The notes under the pieces: model-generated
Databases searched by the model: none
What the model saw: the letters and a program-made list of their open reading frames with translations, nothing else
Told to the model about the DNA's origin: nothing
NCBI GenBank assembly: GCA_905178155.1
Contig: CAJINV010000008.1
Span: 3,043,303-3,107,302 of the forward strand
DNA: 64,000 bases
Direction of reading: 5' to 3'
Origin: Amoebophrya sp. A120
Lineage: Eukaryota; Sar; Dinophyceae; Syndiniales; Amoebophryaceae
Part shown: positions 37,301-49,500 of the stretch, one piece after another
How positions within the stretch are numbered: the first letter of the stretch is position 1
Layout of the letters: each line of letters begins with the position of its first letter
Translations under genes and position numbers: made by a program

Positions 37301-40300
37301 TTTCTGCAAAAGACGCTGAACCAGTTCGCGGACCTGTGTCTGCAGTTCGACGGGAAAGCCGCCGCGGGGAGCGGTGCCACAAGCAAGGGTACTACTTCCA
37401 TCGAGCTCGGCTCTCCAGAGCAGATTTTTCCCCTGCTCGCCAAGGCGAAGAAGACTTTTGCCGAGGTCCGCCTCCCCGACAATGCCGGCTACTTCTCGGA
37501 TGGAAACTCGACATCCTCCGACGAGCAGGAGCCGTACAACTCCGGGCGCGGCGAGATCGGTGCGAACTACGCAAGCTCGCCGGAGCCGCGCGGGGCCCCC
37601 GCGGCGGGGCGGGCTAGCGTCAGCCCGCAGCCGCAAAGCACCACGCGCCTGTCCTGGCTGCGGCGACGGGGCTCCAAGCCGGGCCGCACCGCGGCAGGTG
37701 GTGGAGCAGCAGTCCCTGTGAGTGCAGCATCAACTACCGGAACGGCGGCTGCCCGGCAGCCCTCGCGGTATCGGTTTTCTTTCGCGCGACGGAAGGCCAA
37801 CGATGTGATGAACCCGAGCTCCGCTCTCCTGCAGCCCTTGGTGGCGCAGGCGCAGGTGGCCACTCCGGAAAAGCAGCTTCCGGCAATGACCGAGATCGTC
37901 GTCCGGGTTCGAAGTCTAGCATTTTGTGCGCAGCAGCTGCTGCTCCTGCGGGATCACGTCTGCGAGCATTTGTGGGGCACCCAGGATGGTCGTGGAGGAA
38001 GTGGTCCTTCTGTCGAGCAGGGGGGCGAACTGCGCGGCCAGCCGAGGGAAGGCGCAGCCCTGCGTCGAGAAGAAGACCGCCGAAGTTCTTACCACGGGCA
38101 GGAGGAGCAAATGAGTAGAGGAGCAGCGGGTCGCGCAGCAACTTCCTTGGACCAGAAGCAGAAAGCCCAGGAGATGCTGGAAACTGCGCTGCTGCGGTGT
38201 CGCCAGGCGACTCTTCTCCCCGCGGTGGAGCGGTTGATCGGTTATGTGTGTGGTCATATGGTGCACTTGGAGCTTGTATGCAGTGCAAATATAATCTCTG
38301 GGTGGTCTGGACGTCGAAGACTGCGCGATTGTGATAAGTATGCAATCTGTCAGCTAGTACGCAAAAATCTGCACATGCACGAGGAAAATATAAAGCTGCC
38401 TTCTGCTTGTGCTTGTTTTCCACTTTTGACTGCACCGAGAGACGAGCATTTCTCATGCCGTATCATTCGTGAAATTAGAGGCTTCGCGCAGGCACAGCTC
38501 CTGCATTGTTCCAGACTTACTGGGGCATGCAACAAGACCACCTCTTTCATTGTTCATTGTTCTCCTCTTCTTGCATATACAAACTTCTGCAGTCTACTTC
38601 CAGATCGCCAGACATGTTTCCATTGGATAGCATGGGAAGGCGTTGTGGGTCAGTCTGTACACGACCACAAGGACCACCGCGGGAGGCAGATCTACTGCAG
38701 CTGCGGCGCAGTTGGCGCCGCCGAGTACAACTGCGCACGCCTTCCACCCACGAAACCGCAACCAGCTTCGCGAAAACGCCAGCGACAGTGAGGATTCTGG
38801 GGGAGTGGAGCCTGCTGGAGGTGCGGGATCGTCCGCCTCGCAGCCGCGCCTAGTTGGGGCGGAGAACCTCCACGACGGCCCACCGGAAGCAGAGCAGCAG
38901 GCGGTAAGTTTGGAAGCCTTGTTCGAACACAAATGGCGCCCTGCGATCGAAAACTTCTTTGACCAACTGGGCATTCTGAACGGCTTCGACGTTCTTGCAC
39001 AACAGGAACATGAGGACAGCATCGGTGGAAATTCAAGCTCGCCATCCAAACGACGGAACAAAAACGCAGCCTCATCTTCGAGCACGAAAACATTTGCGTC
39101 CACTTCGGAGCCCGACAGAGACCTGTCGAGTCTGGCCCTCACCGAGCACTTTTTGCCGGTGCTCTTTCAGGCCTGGGGATACGTGGTCGTGCATTTGATG
39201 CGCCAGGGAAAATTGGACGATATGCAAGAAAGAAACCGGGTAAGTGTAGGTTTGTGTTGGAGACGATGCAAGACAGGTACAACGCTTGTCATGCTCTAGA
39301 TATGTAACATCATAGGGGGCTTCTAGCTTGATCCGAGATCAGAGGAGCGGGGAGAGAAGTGTCGCAAGTCAAAAAACGCCTGACAGGTCGTGTCGTCGAT
39401 CCCAGGGTGCAGTTGCTGCACAGTCTGTAGTTATATTCCAGGCAGCTTTCATCTCGTGATGCTATTCTTCCGAAAGTAGAGTATACACTTTCACAGTTTA
39501 TTTTTTCTTGCATACACGACTTCCTGAAACGAGTAATCGACGGCGACGCCGACTTCTTGATTAACCTCGCTCGGGAGTACAGTCAAGGCACGAGTGGTCA
39601 ACTTTTCAAAAAAGCGAGCAACGCGGCATTGGACGAAGCGGTCGCGACCGCGCAAAGGTTGCAGATTTTGCTCAACAGCGGGGTCTCCACGGAGGACCTG
39701 AAGTCCCTCGCCTGGCAGTTTGGGGCGGAGCAGCCAGCCTCTGGAAATGCAGCAGCGTCAAGACCTGGAGCGGGCGACCAGGAGCCGCAACCTTTAGCAG
39801 AACCGGGTAAACAACACTTGACGTTCGAACAAGCAGGAGACCAGCTGAATATCCAGCCGCATAACCAACTTGCGCGGACCACCACTGCTACTGGAACAAC
39901 AGCTGGCTCGGGCTACCACGATCAAATGAGCCCGCGTCCGGGAGACCACTTTTACCGCGGTCCGCAAAACCCGCGTGTCTTAGAAGTGACGACCACCACG
40001 ACCTCCAGTGCGGGACCGCGATCCGATTCTACAAGGCTGCGGGGTCCGTCTGCCCCGGGCACGACCACAACCAAGCTTCTCTGGGACCAGGAGAATGATC
40101 AAGCCCAGCAGCGCGGTCGTACCGGGTTGGTGTCGTCCGATCCTCACTCCAGATCACCGCAGCAACCTCAAACGTCCGACCTGTCCGTGCCGGTCGCAAA
40201 TCAGAAGAGTCAGCGGTCGGCGACACCCTCGTACCGTAGTGGGTTCTTCAACATGCGCGGCTCGCAGAAACGCGCGCAAAGCGCTGACGTAGTGGTCCCG

Positions 40301-41171
40301 CCGGGCGGGGCTGGACCGGCTGCTGCGAAATTGAATAGGGACGAGGTAGGGCCGGCAGACGCGTCTAGTATCCCGTCGAGAAGCAGCCTTTTGAACGCTG
40401 AAAACAGGAGTAGCACGCTCGCTGGCATGACACCTGGAAGATACGAAAGTCACGAGTATGAGACCGCACAACTCCCCACATTTCTCATCTGTAGCGCGTA
40501 AACAACAAGACACTTGTGGTTGGCAAGCAAGAGTAGAACGCACGTTGCGCATGACATTCGCGAATCTTAGTTGCAGGCTCAACATGACAAATTTGCACAG
40601 GAAACTCGTGCTGTTTGGACTGGCAGACCCTGTCACGCAAGCAATGTCAAGAGGCAAAGAGTGTGTTTGGCATTTTGCAAGACAAATCTTGCGTCGTATG
40701 TTGTTGGGAATCTACTAGCTCTAGCCCGAGGTGGGCGGGGTGCAATAGCCCGAAAAAAAAAAAACAAATGTGAGCCATGGTTGGAGAAGGGGTGTCGGAG
40801 CCCGAAAAAAAGCTAGACTTAGTTGGTATAGTGGTCGGCAGATGATGGATGATGGCGATAGCAGTTCCATGGCCGCCTCACATATTGATTTTCCCGCGTG
40901 ATACTATTACTAGCCATCATCTGTGGCCGTTTTCCGAGGGGGGGCCAAGATGCGCCGCACTTCCGTTTAGCATCACAAATGAGGAGGAGGGTTAGTTGTG
41001 TACTCCCATAACGAGCAGCAGCAGAGCATGGTGCCCAATGCTGCTAATTCGTCACTCGGAGCATCCGCGGATCGAGCAGGAGTCGGGGACCCAGCACGAG
41101 AACCGCCCCCAAAAAGCAAGTTCCGGGGATTCAACATGCCCAGGACCAACTTTTTTCAGAAAAAAAAATGA
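34358..41171 (+). CDS. Large helical protein, possible MUN/Munc13-like domain (gene 4)
   Basis: Exons 34358-38276, 38635-39239, 39497-40456, 41016-41171 (TGA); 1879 residues, phase-consistent. Starts MADVNKEPDRAIRVEYNARN. The N-terminal 350 residues are disordered. Helical blocks then appear: FHETAYRALLTIDLRDMLTL (about 365), FYCYLVWSAGTAQCERLL (about 525), TTAVLDMWNFVFSAFDAVVS (about 950) followed by VLPVFCNFLQKTLNQFADLC, and after the first intron FFDQLGILNGFDVL, HFLPVLFQAWGYVVVHL and FLKRVIDGDADFLINL. The order of the last blocks resembles the MUN/DUF810 helical rods of Munc13 and PATROL1, vesicle-tethering proteins of the CATCHR type. This is judged by eye and uncertain. Long Ser/Gly/Pro linkers separate the blocks. 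The C-terminus is basic (SKFRGFNMPRTNFFQKKK). It shares strand and close spacing with gene 3. Confidence 0.7.
38277..38629. mobile_element. Introner, family A (intron)
   Basis: Left TATGCAGTGCAAATATAATC, right CCAGACATGTTTCCATTGGATA. Flanks gcttg/gcatg. The join HLEL-GKALW is in frame. The element is open in the host frame. Confidence 0.8.
39240..39496 (+). other. Intron with canonical GT-AG ends
   Basis: Donor CGG|GTAAGTGTAGG, acceptor CACTTTCACAG|TTTATT. The join QERNR-FIFSC is in frame. A diverged introner with ends one or two bases away would also fit (TAAGTGTAGG against the inverse of ACACTTTCA). Confidence 0.6.
40457..41010. mobile_element. Introner, family E, with internal insertion (intron)
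   Basis: Left TATGAGACCGCACAACTCC, right GTTAGTTGTGTACTCCCATA. Duplication acgag/acgag. The join ESHE-QQQSM is in frame and reaches the stop at 41169. Confidence 0.88.
40747..40842 (+). repeat. AGCCCGAAAAAAA pair plus tRNA-like fragment
   Basis: AGCCCG followed by an A-run occurs at about 40747 and 40799. Next comes TTAGTTGGTATAGTGGTC (about 40819), which resembles a tRNA D-arm. Perhaps a short retroelement remnant inside the introner. Confidence 0.35.
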
Positions 41172-41929
41172 GTGACAAAGATGACACCCTCAGGGTAGCA
41201 GGTTGTCACAATGTCGGTTGTGAGGACTTGACTCTATCTAAAGATCGACAAGTCCCCCAGTTGTATCAGGTTTACTTTACTCACTCTATCCTTGTGTTTA
41301 TGAATTTTTGCAAAGTTACATCTAGTATCGGAAATCTAGCCTCTTTCTGAAGCTAGACTGAAAGCAGGACCATCTTCAGGATCATGCCGAAACGTCAAAA
41401 AATGTTTGCACCATTTTGAGAGATATTTCTTCGCTACCACAGCGCGCACGCATCCACAGTCCCGCTATGATTGGTCGACCGGAGTGCGTATCGAAACGAC
41501 AGCTCCTGCAAGATTCGCTTATTCATTCGTTTATTCAACATCACTAGCGTCGCATCAGACTAGCTCTTCGACTCACAGAGCTGCCGTCACAAGTTATCAC
41601 AAGAAATCGAAAAATCAGACACAATTCAGAGCCACGAACAGCACATTGGATTTCGAAGCAATCGTAATCTTCTGGAGAGGACTCCTGATGTGGGTCTGTC
41701 TGTCAAAGAGGCACGCTGCATGGCCAGCGTCAAGTTCGCAACGCGTGACGATGATTTTAGTTAGAAGGACTATGCGGGAAAAACAAAAAGTCATGACACT
41801 TTTCAGAAGAAAAAGCTGCAGAGAGACTTCAGTAGAATTGGTTCGGAAGTCGTGAGCACTTTCAAAAACGCCTGAAGTCCAAACAGAGTCAGATCCTGTT
41901 GGCTGTTTTGCAAAAATTAATTTTTTTTG

Positions 41930-42106
41930 AAAATCTTCAGAAGGTTTTCTGAAGTTAGGACCTTCTGTAGATGTTTCGTAACCTTCAGAAGCTTTTGCTT
42001 TTGGGTCACCGAAACCTTCTGAAGGTTTTTGAGGCGGTCAAGTTTGATCTTCTTGAAGGTTTTGAACCTTCTGAAGGTCTGACTTTCAAAACCTTCTGAA
42101 GGTTGA
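41930..42106. repeat. Cluster of CCTTCTGAAGG palindromes
   Basis: About seven copies of AACCTTCTGAAGGTT or close variants (CTTCAGAAGG, CTTCTTGAAGG) in about 175 bp. Each is self-complementary. Confidence 0.8.
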
Positions 42107-42694
42107 GTGCTCCGGGAGAAGTGTGCAAAAGTGGCTGACGCAATTCCTTGCGCCACTGCCCGCCTTGCCCAGCATGTATTCATTAACGAACCAGAACGCC
42201 AGAGCATGACCACAAGAAAGCGTCGCCTTTTTTCGTTCTCTAACTATTATGCAGAAGAAAACTGCTGGTCTGCTGGCGAGATCTCTGCCGAACAGCAACT
42301 GTGGCGAGATGTTGCGCAAAGCAAAGAGTGGAATCCGCTCCTTCTCATTTGAATCTGCGGGATCGATTAAGCGCTGACGTCGAAGAGTCATGTAGATCCG
42401 ATCAGCTGAAGCAGCGTAGGAGGTTCTGACGACCCTAGTATCTTCTCGATCGAGCATTTCTACGAATCGTTTTAGTAGAGCGGAAGATGGAGATGAAGGT
42501 AGGTCATGGCTGACACTGTCACTGAGATCCATTGCAATACTTGCACCTCTAACAAGCGACTGCGGTCCATGTGCATGATCTCATCGAAAATCTAAATGCG
42601 TCCGAGCAGATGAGAGGCCTATTTTCTATCGCTCTACTACAGGCCCCAGTCAAGTGCTTGATTCATTTGTTGCGTTTCTGTTGTCCTCAGTCAC

Positions 42695-42723
42695 GATGAT
42701 GATGATGATGATGATGATGATCC
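42695..42723 (+). repeat. (GAT)n microsatellite
   Basis: About nine uninterrupted GAT units. Confidence 0.85.
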
Positions 42724-43522
42724 TTCACCTTCGCGAGACTTGATCTCTGCAGCAGTCTGCTTTGTTGTGTACGTAGTGTAAACTTAGAACTCAGCCGATT
42801 ATATATTGTCTCCGCAGATCTTCATCCGAAGTGCGACTGCCGAATTCGCAAGCGTATTCATACATTTGACACTATAATCGCCGGGAGAAGAAATTATCGT
42901 CACAGGGCTTTGTTGTCGGGTGGTTGAGGTTGTTTTAAATTCCCGAATAAAAACGGTGTGGCTCGCAATTTCAATCGCAAATGTTTTTTATCGAGCCTCC
43001 CAGTCGAGCTCGAGATGAATTTTTACGTAATTTTGGAGTAATTTTGACTTGTTGCAAACGTGTGCGTTCAACTTCAAATATTTCCGAAACGTGAAGAATC
43101 GATGCTGTCTCTAATGTCATTTTTGATGAAAGTGTCTCTTCCTTTCTCGAAAGCTTTTTCTGTAGCTCACACAATTTTATCCTGAGTTGATTTCTGTCGC
43201 ACGAAGGTGGAGTCAATTACTAGTTTGGTAAGGAAGCGGCAAGGTGCGCCGGGGGCGAAGCTACAAGTCGGTAGCGAGCGAGGCGACGAGGAATACTCGG
43301 GGCCTGACGCCTTTGGCTGATTGATGTCTTTCCTCGAACCAGTTGCGGTCCGCGGTCTCGGCAGCTGCAAGCAGGAAAATAGAAGAGACACTGTGGCTGA
43401 TAAGGCCGGAGTCACCAGCGCGGCCCTCTGCCTTTAGGAGCGGCTACTACGTTTTCCGACCACGACGGAATAAGTCGCCGAGTCAGTGCTTAGTTCTACG
43501 CCAGAAGTACTAGACAGACAAA

Positions 43523-46500
43523 ATGCATGCCATGTCGAGGGCAATCATGAAAAATTCTGTGGAAGATTCTCGTCTCGCTCGACGTGGTGCAGCAGCGCTT
43601 GTACGCATTGCAAATCATCTGTCTGGGTCTCCTTGAAGGCTTGCATTTATCATACTAGTCTGGCATGACAGACTGTGAGACCACGAGATCTGTAATGCAT
43701 GGCCACAGAAGGAGGAGCGAGGACGAGGAGCGGCCCGTCCTACTTACCTCTAATCATGGAGACGCGCAGTTTTAGTTTTCCAGGCAGAATTATACGCAGA
43801 ACGTAACAACGCAGAAGCCTGTCAATGCCTGGCGGTGCCAGTTTGCAGTAAGATTATGATCTATCATTCCCCGACTCGCGCCACAACTTTGTTTGCAGAC
43901 ACAGACATACACATAAATTTGCAATGCATAGCTAGCTCCTCCGTACCAGGATGAACACCTGCTGGTTGCTACTAGCGAAGATCATCTTGAAGATCATTCC
44001 TCCAACTCGGAGGTCAAGAAAATATCCTCGAAAGTAGATACAGACTGCGTCAAATCCCCGGAAAAGTCCGAGGAAAGTTCCAACGAGAAGACCGATCACA
44101 ACTTGCTCCCACCCGAGGATTGTGACGGTGCACGACCACAGCATCCACTTCGCGAAGAAGATGATGAAACAGACTCGTGCACCAGCACACCTGCTCTGTT
44201 GACGAAGCTTGACATTGTGAAGCAAGAGGCGCGGCGATTACTGGAGAACGCGAAACTCGAGGGCGAGAAGTGCCTCAGAGCAAGAAGATCTGTTGAAAAG
44301 AAGTTGTGCATGTTGATGTTGACAGCCAGCACACGACGCGCCGACCTCGTAGATGAACGAGGCCCCAGAAGTAGTGTCTCTCGTCGTGGTGCTGAAGAAA
44401 ATTTCTTATTTAATGGCGGGCGCCACGAGGAGGAGGCGACTCTTGATCATGTTGTTACCTGGCGCAATTCCTCCCGCCCAACAGAGGAACGACAGAAAGA
44501 GACGCGGAAGATCTGCACAGCTGCTGGACTTGGACAACGGACGCAGGACGGTGAAATAAAGGGCTCTGCTCTTCGCTCACCATTTCCCGCGAGCTGTGAC
44601 GTGCAGGTCGAGGGAGACGAAGATAAAGTCGATCATCCTGATTGTGTGCCCTTCAGCACTAATGTAGCACACGAGGTACTACCGTATGAGAATGTCCCTC
44701 ACTCGACGTTAAAATTCGAGACCCAACGACTGTTGCAGTTGTCGGAAACAAGGACTTTTGGCTCCAGCGAGCATGAGCGCAATAAAGGACAGAGCACTAC
44801 CACTACTTCTCGCGCGAGCAAGAGCCTGAAAGGCGAGTTCTTGGACGACCACAAGAATTACTATTTTCAGCCGAGTCAACTGATGCTGTGTGGTTACGAG
44901 ATCAATGACGGAGGAACAACTGGCGCATCGTCCCTTGAGCATGACGATCGTCACTGCTCTCGGACCACCTCTGGTGACCACTCAGAGGACCACCCAGTTC
45001 TTCGCCCGTCTCAACTACAGCTCCTGCAGCATCGACCGCTTTACCAACGGTATCTGCCCTTTATCTTGTTCCAGGACTTGCGACGGATCAAGCGGGAACT
45101 CGTGCGCCTCCGGGAAACCACAAGGACTGCGCGGGACGGTTTGAGTTCTTCGGATGCTATGATCCACATTCCGCAAGAAGAAGACAGCGAAGATGATCGC
45201 GAGGACGACGGCGCCGGCGGAGCTGCATCTTCAAGTGCAGCAACAGCAGCAGCCTTGCGACTCGCTACGGAAATGCACACGACGGGTTTGACGCAGCGCA
45301 AAGGATTCGTCGACCTGGTGAAAAAACTGCACCTGGTTTGCGCCACGCCCTATCTCACCCGGCAGAGCTTCCAGAAGCTTCACAGCGATCTGGAGCCGTT
45401 GGAAGCGTTACACAATGAAATCCTAGCGGAAGAAGAACAGGAAAGCGACGAGGTACAACCCAGTCCGTTTCCCAACCCAGCCGAGTTGATCAAAGTCAGC
45501 TTTCCCCATTTCTTCTACTCGCAGTGGGACAAACACATGCGATTTCCGATTTGCATACCCGAGCTGGATATGCTTACGCATGGCAAATAGGTCTGGGTCA
45601 CCTGCTGGAAGAATGCAAGACTTTTGTCATCATGCTTGTCTGGTATAATTTTGACTCTGAGCCTGAGGGCTGTGATCGTGATGCATGTGCTGCACGAAAA
45701 GCCCCTCTTGCCTGTTAGTCACGTAAAAACGCGACCGTTTTTTTCCCTGCGGAATACGCAACTGCAACGGCTTAAAAACTTTTCATACGTTTACGTTGTG
45801 GCATGTTCAAGTGCGCCCATCACTGAATCGCAGATTGTTGTAACACAACTTCCACCCAGTCCCAGACCCAGACCCATTTGCCATGGATACTGGAAAGTCA
45901 GATGGACGATGACTTATTTTTCGATGATATTTCGACCCGTGAAGGAAGAACAGTGCAAAACGATAAATCGGAGGCAGCTATATGTAGTTCCTTTCGCCAA
46001 AACTGGTCTCGTCTAGCGAAAAGCGTTTTTGACCAGTGGCAGGCCATGACGTTCATTCTCTTCCGCGGGAAGTACTTTTGCTACCGGAGTTTCGCGCACG
46101 AAGAATCCGCGTCCGATATCCTGAGAAAAAACGTCCCCAGGATTTGCAATTGCAGGAAAACGAACCCTTGCAATGCGCATCCCCATGAGAGGCATTTTCA
46201 GTCGTGTTTTGGCATTTGTAATCCTGTGAACATGTATGTTAAGCAAATATCTATGTGAGATGCGGCTGTCCTTGATAAGCTGCACTACAATACAGAGAGG
46301 AACTTGTCATGCGTGAGCGTGACTCCCTCTCCCATGTCCGCAGCAGCCCAGTCTGTTTATGTCATGCGTGACTCCACCCAAAACTTCTGGATTTATGTTT
46401 CGAGATCCCCATCTTGACTCGTCTGAGGCGGGGATGTTTTTCCACAGGATATCCGACTACAGCTGGTTTTCCTCCTCGAGCAACGCCTCGACTTCAGAAA

Positions 46501-49500
46501 GCGAAGGCGACCAGAGTGATGACGGTTTGGAAAGAAGTACTATCAAGCCTCCGCACGACAGTTCCGATCATCCTGGAGTCGAGTTGTGCGCCGACGTGTC
46601 ATCTGACAGTGAAACGGAACAGCAGGGGGCCAAATATGATATGACTAGGAGCGGGTCGTGCGGGGATGATGAAAGGGGGTCATCGTCACCTACTAAGGAA
46701 AGGGGGTCATCAGGGTGTAAGGAAAAAAACGACCAAGACAATTATCCGATGGACCACTGTTCGTGGAAGTTTGCAATGCAGGAGGCCCGGAAGTCCGGCC
46801 AGCGACTAGCGCGCGTCCGCGACCACGAGACACTGCACGAGGAGCGTCAGATATCGCAAGAAAAAAGTGTTACAGTTACACATTGTGTTGCAGGCCAAGC
46901 ACTACAGCCAAGCTCTGTCATGCCGGATATGCATAGGAGCCTCGTTTCATAGGTGTTTTTCCGTAGGATTTCTGCATTACAAGTTTTCTTTCTCGTCATG
47001 CAGAGAAATCTGTGTTGCTGAATTTACTACAAATTTGTAACTGTAACACTTTTTTCGTGGGATATCAGATGTTGAACAACTATCACGGGAAAAAAGTCTG
47101 CTGTGTCACTGCTTCAAACTACTTGTAGTGGAAACCATGCAACACGAAAAAACACGACGTGCCTATCTATCATTCAATCTTGCTCGAAGTAATGTACTGC
47201 TAGAGGGTCTTTCGGCAGCACGTGTTTTCCCGTAGGACTTTTCTATGTCGTTCGAAATTCTTGTTGGGAACCGCCTCGTCGACTCTCAAAAGATTCTCGC
47301 TTTGCCCGGCTATCAGAGCAATCAGATGGTGAGATGCGTCGGGGGACGTCACCGCGTCACCTATTCATTCACGAATGTTTCGAAGCCTATTTGTTATGTC
47401 ATGCTCAGCCTGCAAAAAAGTCGTCAATACCGTCAAGCACTCTAACTTTTTTCCTACGATTGCAACTACAGGGGAGGCAGTATCCTGGTGAGCAGGGGGC
47501 TACATCTCCTTCACGGAGAGCACGGTTTGACGAAAAACGTGGTAAGCTATGATCCCACTCGTGGAACTACAAGAACCCTGGCGACAATAGGCAATTCGAC
47601 GAAGAAGCGATACCAACAGAAGAAATCCGCGGTGACGAAGAGTTCTGCTTCGAGGAAAGCATCAAGCGCAACTCCTGCCTCGAAGAACGGGACCATGATG
47701 AGACTGCGCGTGAGGAGCGCCCTTTTGTTCAACCATGCAAGCGTGTGCGGTGGCAGCGTCCGAGTCGCACGGAATCTGCTTGCCGGGGGGCTGCGCCAAC
47801 AGCGAACTGGCTACTCATTTGCCTCCGGTGAGCCGGAGAATTCATCCCACGTTGAAGCAGGGACACACCCATCATTCTCGATGCCGATTTTTCGCAATAA
47901 ACTTTCCACCAGCGAGCAGTTTTTGCAACGGGACGGGAAAAGTAAGTATAAGGCCCGGCGCAGGAGCATTTTTGAATTGAAAACCACGTCCGTGTCGTGC
48001 CGAAAATCGATTTCTGTCGGTACTGACATTGTACCTGCTTTGTCTTCCTCGGGACCGAGGAACGAGGAAAACAGCTTGAAGGCTGAGCAGCAGTACCGGA
48101 CTGTCTCCAGAAGCAGGCGGTGTGAAGGTGTCGATGATCCGTTAGACATACCTGTAGGGCTCGATTCTGTTTTCCATACCACCAGATGCTCCACTGCTGT
48201 CGCGCCCGTCACCTCTTCGGGTGAAGCACGAACTCTGGCCCTCAAAAGCTCCTCGCGGCCTCAAGAACTGATAGATCCAAACCCAGTGATCGACTTGCTG
48301 CAGTTTGCCCAGGAGCAAAGTGCACCACAAGAAGGCGACCAGCAATTCTCGCGCCGTGCTATCATGGTGAAAAGTGTGGGCCTGGGCCCCTGATTATATC
48401 CGAGAACTTCATATCCCAGAACTTCGGTGGAGAGATGGTGAAGTATTTGCATGGCAGAGCAGCTTGTTTCACGCCATGGCAAAATTGATATAAGTATGTT
48501 GTGTAGATATGCCAGCAACACAAATCTTCTCCGGTGCACAATGGATACGTAAAAATGTTGTTTGCAAATAAGACCCCCAGCGTCCTCGGTGGGGCGTGTG
48601 ATCTGCGAGCTAGTAAGATTAGTGGTCCCCTAGAATCTGAATCAGAAAGAGTTCTAGTCCTTTCAAACAGGACACAATATCTCGATTTCCATTTGGGAAC
48701 TTTTCTGAAAAGAATTTCGCATTGCTAAGTCTGGGGTCAGGGCGGGCCACCTTCCGGCTTGATACGGGCGTACGTCTGCGGTGGCTTCTACTTGGACCCT
48801 ACGAGAAAGGACCGAGTCTGCCACAAAAACCGCCAGAAAAAGTACTTCCGGCGGCAGCGCGCAGGGAAGTTGTACGATGACGCTTGCACAGAAGACGAAA
48901 CAGGCCGTACGAGAGGGACGAGAGGAACAGAAAAGGATGAACGAATGTTGCCTTCGCGTGGTTCCTTGTCCACGCTTGAGGACGGGCTCCTTAGGGTTTT
49001 GCAGGATGCTGAGCAGGCCACGCCAGCCGCCGCACAGATGATACAACAAGCTGAAGTCTTGGCGTCGACATCGAACACGGGGTTGCTTCAATATCCTCCG
49101 AAGCCAGAAGCGAGCTCCACGTCGTGCAACTACGAGAACTCTTGCGAACAAGCGAAAATGGCGCCACAAGTTGTACCTCGCGAAGATGACGACCCCCGGC
49201 CCGCCGGTGCTGAAGATTCTGCTGGTTCGCCCGTGCAGACACATCAGAGTGGTCGTGGCTGTTCTGAAAAGCACTCGTCAGATGAAACGTTGGGGGGCCA
49301 CACGTTATGTGCTGCGGGGGGCCGGGAGGCTAGCGGCGAGGACGAAGAGTCGACGAGATCCTCGACCAAGACGAGTTGTGATAGTTTCTCGCTGGTGGAA
49401 AGAACCGAAACATCTGGAACGATTTCCGCCAAATCTACGAGCAGGCCGGAAGGACGATCGCGACACGTGGACAACTATCTCGCGGATCGCTACGACCGGC

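Larger units (their letters stand above)
41172..43522. other. Intergenic region between genes 4 and 5
   Basis: 2.35 kb. Short frames exist on both strands (for example 41406-41855 plus, 42086-42532 minus) but none has recognisable features or introner support. It holds the palindrome cluster and a trinucleotide run listed separately. Confidence 0.55.

Noticed and set aside
38300-38620. Coding sequence through 38277-38629 because the frame is open
   Set aside because: It has introner tips and a 4/5 flank match, and removal keeps frame. Openness is chance over about 118 codons.
41930-42106. CRISPR array
   Set aside because: Repeats are irregularly spaced short palindromes without uniform spacers, in a eukaryotic context.
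42086-42532. Minus-strand gene of 148 codons
   Set aside because: No domain and no introner or splice support; part of it covers the palindrome cluster. Kept as unexplained intergenic sequence.
47245-47445. Separate small gene (66 codons)
   Set aside because: It lies inside the intron 47081-47466, whose removal gives an in-frame 11-nt micro-exon join.
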